Position numbers and translations under genes: made by a program. Positions 4,555-7,164 of a DNA stretch of 7,164 nucleotides are shown here, in pieces. Within the stretch, counting starts at the first letter, position 1, and every line of letters begins with the position of its first letter. The notes beneath the pieces are model-generated. The model was not told where the DNA came from and did no database searches. It saw nothing but the letters and a program-made list of their open reading frames with translations. Source of the DNA: UMGS1649 sp045659265 (GTDB taxonomy: Bacteria > Bacillota > Clostridia > TANB77 > CAG-465); contig JAZOWO010000073.1 in the NCBI GenBank assembly GCA_045659265.1, positions 1-7,164 of the forward strand, read 5' to 3'.

Positions 4555-6933
4555 TTATAAATTACCAGCTTTTTCTGCATATTTTTTAAGTTTATTGTAT
4601 ACATGGTAAGATATAGAATTCTTTTCAAAGCCTTCGCCTTCAGTATATGTTCCATATTTAACACCCGTTAATATTTCTATACCTTCATCTATTGTAGAGA
4701 TAGGGTAGATGTGGAACATTCCTTTTTCAACTGCGTCTATTATTTCAGAATTTAACATTAAGTTTTTAACATTATGGTGAGGAATAATGACACCTTGAGT
4801 TCCTGTAAGACCTTGCATTTTACATACTTCATAGAATCCTTCAATCTTTTCTGTAACACCACCAATAGGTTGTATTTCACCTTTTTGGTTAACTGATCCG
4901 GTAACTGCTAAACCTTGTCTAATTGGTACTCCAGACAATGAAGATAGTATCGCGTATAATTCTGTAGAAGAAGCACTGTCTCCATCAACTCCGTTATATA
5001 ATTGTTCAAAACATATACTTGCATTAAAGCATAGTGGGAAGTCTTGAGCGAATTTTTCACCAATATACGCTGAAAGGATAAATACACCTTTAGAGTGAGA
5101 GTTACCACTCATTGAAACTTCACGTTCGATGTTTACTATACCGCTCTTACCAAGGTAAGTATTAGCTGTTATTCTAACTGGTTTACCAAATGGATAACCG
5201 CCAGAATTTAGAATAGTAAGACCATTAATTTGTCCAACAGCTTCACCTGAAGTAGAGATTATAGTTGCACCATCATAAATCATACGTTTAAGTGTATCGT
5301 CAAGTTTACCATATCTTTTTCTTTTATTTAATGTAGCAGTTACAACATCTTGTGGTTCAACTGCTTTTCTTTCAGCTAGTTTTGCAACATGAGCAGATTC
5401 AATTATTATATCTGTTAAATCTGTTTGCATTGCAGTAAGTTTTGTTTTATCTCCAGCACATCTAGAACTGTATTCTACAATTGCTTTAACAGCTTCACTC
5501 TTAAATGGAAGAAGACCTTCTTTTTTAACAACGTGAGCAACATACTCAATAGTTCTTCTAATAGTATCTGTATTTTTATCTATAGAATCATCAAAGTCTG
5601 CTTTCATCTTAAATAGTATTTTGAAGTCTGAATCAACAGTACATAGTTGTTGATAAATTTGTTCAGTACCAAATAATACTATTTGAGTTTTAATAGGTAT
5701 AGCTTTAGGTTTAAGAGCAATCATGTGAGATGGAGTAGCCATATCTCTTGACATATCTATGCTTAATTCTTCATTTCTAATTACTCTTTTGAAAGCTTCC
5801 CAAACAGACATATTAGTCATAATATCTCTAGCATTAACTAATAGATAACCACCGTTTGCTTTATAGAATGCACCAGCTTTAAGAAGAGTGTGGTCAGTTC
5901 TTGTAGAACCCATAACAGTTTCATATTCTAATTTACCAAATATGTCTGTGTATGTTGGGTTAGAACACATAACAACTGGAGCATGAGTTAACATTTCGTT
6001 ATTTACTATTACATTAACTTTATATTTATGCCATGGTTTTGCTTGATGTCTCATAGCAGGTGGCATAGTATCTTCTTTTGGATCTTCTTTAAATTGTTCA
6101 GCATGTTTAACTATATCTTCTTGTACAGCATATAGGTAGTTTTGTATTTTTAGATTGCCTTTGTATTTAATCTTAAGATCGTTTATGTTTTTAGAAACGA
6201 TGTAAGATATCATATTAGATTGCCATGCGTTTACTTTTTCATAACATTCTTTTTCAAGGGCATCTAATTGTTTCATTATACCCATAGTTTCTTGTTGTAT
6301 TTTAGGAGATTTAGTTTTGTATTTTTGTTTTGTTTCTTCATCTAATTTGTTAAATTCTTCTTCGTTTAATACTTTCCCTTCATGAATAGGAGAGAAGTAT
6401 ATACCATCTGTTGCTGTTTTAATCTTAAATCCTTGAGCTGTTGTATATTCATCAAATTTTTTAAGAATAGCATTTTTCTTTTCTTGGTATTTTTGCATTA
6501 AAAGTTTTTTCTCTTTTTCATAGTTTTCAGATTTGAAAACTTTACCAAGATTTTCACGTATAGCAACCATAAAACGGTGCATATCTTCTTTAAGTTCACG
6601 TCCAGCACCTGGTGCTAAGAATATTGCTATTGGTTCATTTGGATTTTCAAAGTTGTGTACGTAACAAAGATCATCTGGAACAGGTTTTGTTTTAGCTAGT
6701 TTATTTACAACAGATAAAACATATGGCATTTTACCCATACCAACTTGTCCACAAACAAATAGATTAAAGCCTTTTTGAGGCATTTGTAAAGCAGTTTCAA
6801 CTGTTTCAAGAGCTCTGTATTGACCAATAATTCCGTTATATGTAGAAATATCGTCTGTTGTCTTGAAGTTAAATTGAGAACCGTTTAATTTAGAAACTAA
6901 ATCTGTAGATTTCAATTCTTTAAATTTTTTCAT
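4555..6933 (-). CDS. Lon-related protease (S16 family, AAA_32/LonC-like) with atypical ATPase motifs
   Basis: The 792-residue protein has the layout of the soluble Lon-related proteases typified by E. coli YcbZ and by LonC. An AAA+ start lies at 1-130, a long charged helical insert at about 130-285, the rest of the AAA+ core at 300-450, a lid at 455-540 and the Lon protease domain at about 550-792. The catalytic dyad is intact: Ser653 in GVDGDSASS and Lys696 in GGVTEKIEGF, 43 residues apart as in E. coli Lon (679 and 722). The Walker A region is GQVGMGKM (62-69), lacking the usual Thr/Ser after Lys. The GGYLLVNARD region (361-370) has Asn367 where I expect Asp in many members, and Met502 stands where relatives have a sensor-2-like Arg. 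It probably degrades or processes cytosolic proteins; substrates are unknown. The ribosome binding site AAGGAGT lies close upstream of ATG. It is monocistronic and divergent from a pilin-like gene. Confidence 0.9.
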   Translation of the reverse strand: MKKFKELKSTDLVSKLNGSQFNFKTTDDISTYNGIIGQYRALETVETALQMPQKGFNLFVCGQVGMGKMPYVLSVVNKLAKTKPVPDDLCYVHNFENPNEPIAIFLAPGAGRELKEDMHRFMVAIRENLGKVFKSENYEKEKKLLMQKYQEKKNAILKKFDEYTTAQGFKIKTATDGIYFSPIHEGKVLNEEEFNKLDEETKQKYKTKSPKIQQETMGIMKQLDALEKECYEKVNAWQSNMISYIVSKNINDLKIKYKGNLKIQNYLYAVQEDIVKHAEQFKEDPKEDTMPPAMRHQAKPWHKYKVNVIVNNEMLTHAPVVMCSNPTYTDIFGKLEYETVMGSTRTDHTLLKAGAFYKANGGYLLVNARDIMTNMSVWEAFKRVIRNEELSIDMSRDMATPSHMIALKPKAIPIKTQIVLFGTEQIYQQLCTVDSDFKILFKMKADFDDSIDKNTDTIRRTIEYVAHVVKKEGLLPFKSEAVKAIVEYSSRCAGDKTKLTAMQTDLTDIIIESAHVAKLAERKAVEPQDVVTATLNKRKRYGKLDDTLKRMIYDGATIISTSGEAVGQINGLTILNSGGYPFGKPVRITANTYLGKSGIVNIEREVSMSGNSHSKGVFILSAYIGEKFAQDFPLCFNASICFEQLYNGVDGDSASSTELYAILSSLSGVPIRQGLAVTGSVNQKGEIQPIGGVTEKIEGFYEVCKMQGLTGTQGVIIPHHNVKNLMLNSEIIDAVEKGMFHIYPISTIDEGIEILTGVKYGTYTEGEGFEKNSISYHVYNKLKKYAEKAGNL

Positions 6934-6989
6934 AAGTACTCCTTAAAATATTTTGCTTCATTTGTAACTACGTTCATATATATACCTAA

Positions 6990-7018
6990 ACTATATAACA
7001 AACAAGAAAAAATAGCAA
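6990..7018 (-). promoter_or_regulatory. Sigma-A promoter of the Lon-related gene
   Basis: On the - strand TTGCTA (7018-7013) is followed after 17 bases by TATAGT (6995-6990), a five-of-six match to the -10. Transcription would start near 6983, giving a leader of about 50 bases before the ATG at 6933. I see no heat-shock operator such as a CIRCE inverted repeat in this leader. Confidence 0.6.
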
Positions 7019-7074
7019 CTGTTTTAAGGAATAAAAGTAGAGAAAAAAGAATAAAAATATATACGTAAAAAGCC

Positions 7075-7103
7075 TTGAAAAAATATTCGTTATGTAATAG
7101 GAT
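7075..7103 (+). promoter_or_regulatory. Candidate promoter of the second pilin-like gene
   Basis: TTGAAA (7075-7080), 17 bases, then TAGGAT (7098-7103), preceded by ATGTAA. This repeats the arrangement at 2436-2464 base for base in ATGTAATAG-x-AT, at the same distance from TTGAA. The leader is longer here (38 bases from the -10 to the ATG against 22). Confidence 0.5.
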
Positions 7104-7141
7104 AAATGTATATGATATGTAAAATATAAGGGGGAAAACAA

Positions 7142-7164
7142 ATGAAAAGAAAACAAGGTATATC
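7142..7164 (+). CDS. Second pilin-like gene, first eight codons only (3' end outside window)
   Basis: The ATG follows AAGGGGG (7128-7134) by seven bases. The visible peptide is M-K-R-K-Q-G-I plus TC, which must be Ser, so MKRKQGIS. This parallels MKNKKGIS at the start of the pilin-like protein encoded at 2487: a six-residue basic leader ending in Gly, the prepilin peptidase site, then Ile-Ser. The same promoter layout stands upstream. Only 23 bases are visible, so identification rests on the leader and the shared upstream region, not on a domain. Confidence 0.5.

Noticed and set aside
4908..5108. 66-codon reading frame on the - strand
   Set aside because: Out-of-frame shadow inside the Lon-related gene, overlapping the codons for the catalytic Ser region.
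5425..5616. 63-codon + strand reading frame, Cys/Phe-rich
   Set aside because: Antisense shadow of the Lon-related gene, without promoter or domain.
6934..7141. Divergent 208-base intergenic region searched for a small RNA, riboswitch or heat-shock operator
   Set aside because: Beyond two promoter candidates and two ribosome binding sites I see no extended stem or conserved aptamer pattern.
1..7164. tRNA or rRNA genes, CRISPR array, insertion sequence or attachment site
   Set aside because: No cloverleaf, rRNA core motif, regularly spaced repeat, transposase or terminal inverted repeat was found on reading either strand.

Overview
The window looks like chromosome of an AT-rich, endospore-forming member of the Clostridia, possibly one of the uncultured gut lineages. 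The reasons are low GC in most genes, strong AGGAGG-type ribosome binding sites, a full-length SpoVT, a RecD2-type helicase, a Firmicute-style Lon-related protease and a pilin-like protein of the 'GISLIVL' type. No RNA gene, CRISPR array, transposase or integrase was seen, and no gene-free stretch exceeds about 210 bases.

Left part (1-2427, + strand): the C-terminal end of a RecD2-like helicase is followed after 12 bases by a complete soluble KAP-type P-loop NTPase with an unrecognised helical C-terminal half. The pair is probably the end of an operon, closed by a strong intrinsic terminator.

Middle part (2436-4542, + strand): three separately controlled single genes. The first is a type IV pilin-like surface or secreted protein with a Gly/Asn linker and its own C-terminal domain. 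The second is a small WG-repeat-like protein with a near-ideal extended -10 promoter, much higher GC than its neighbours and a terminator that contains its stop codon. The third is the forespore regulator spoVT, whose terminator is shared with the convergent gene to its right.

Right part (4555-7164): a 792-residue Lon-related protease on the - strand, with an intact Ser-Lys dyad but altered residues at several expected ATPase positions. Divergent from it, the first eight codons of a second pilin-like gene run off the window edge. Its upstream region carries the same promoter arrangement as the first pilin-like gene, TTGAA[AC]-N11-ATGTAATAG[GT]AT, so the two may be co-regulated paralogues.

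The genes do not form one obvious pathway. The points most worth a second look are the shared pilin promoter, the atypical Lon AAA+ module, the compositionally odd WG cassette and the KAP NTPase of unknown effector function.
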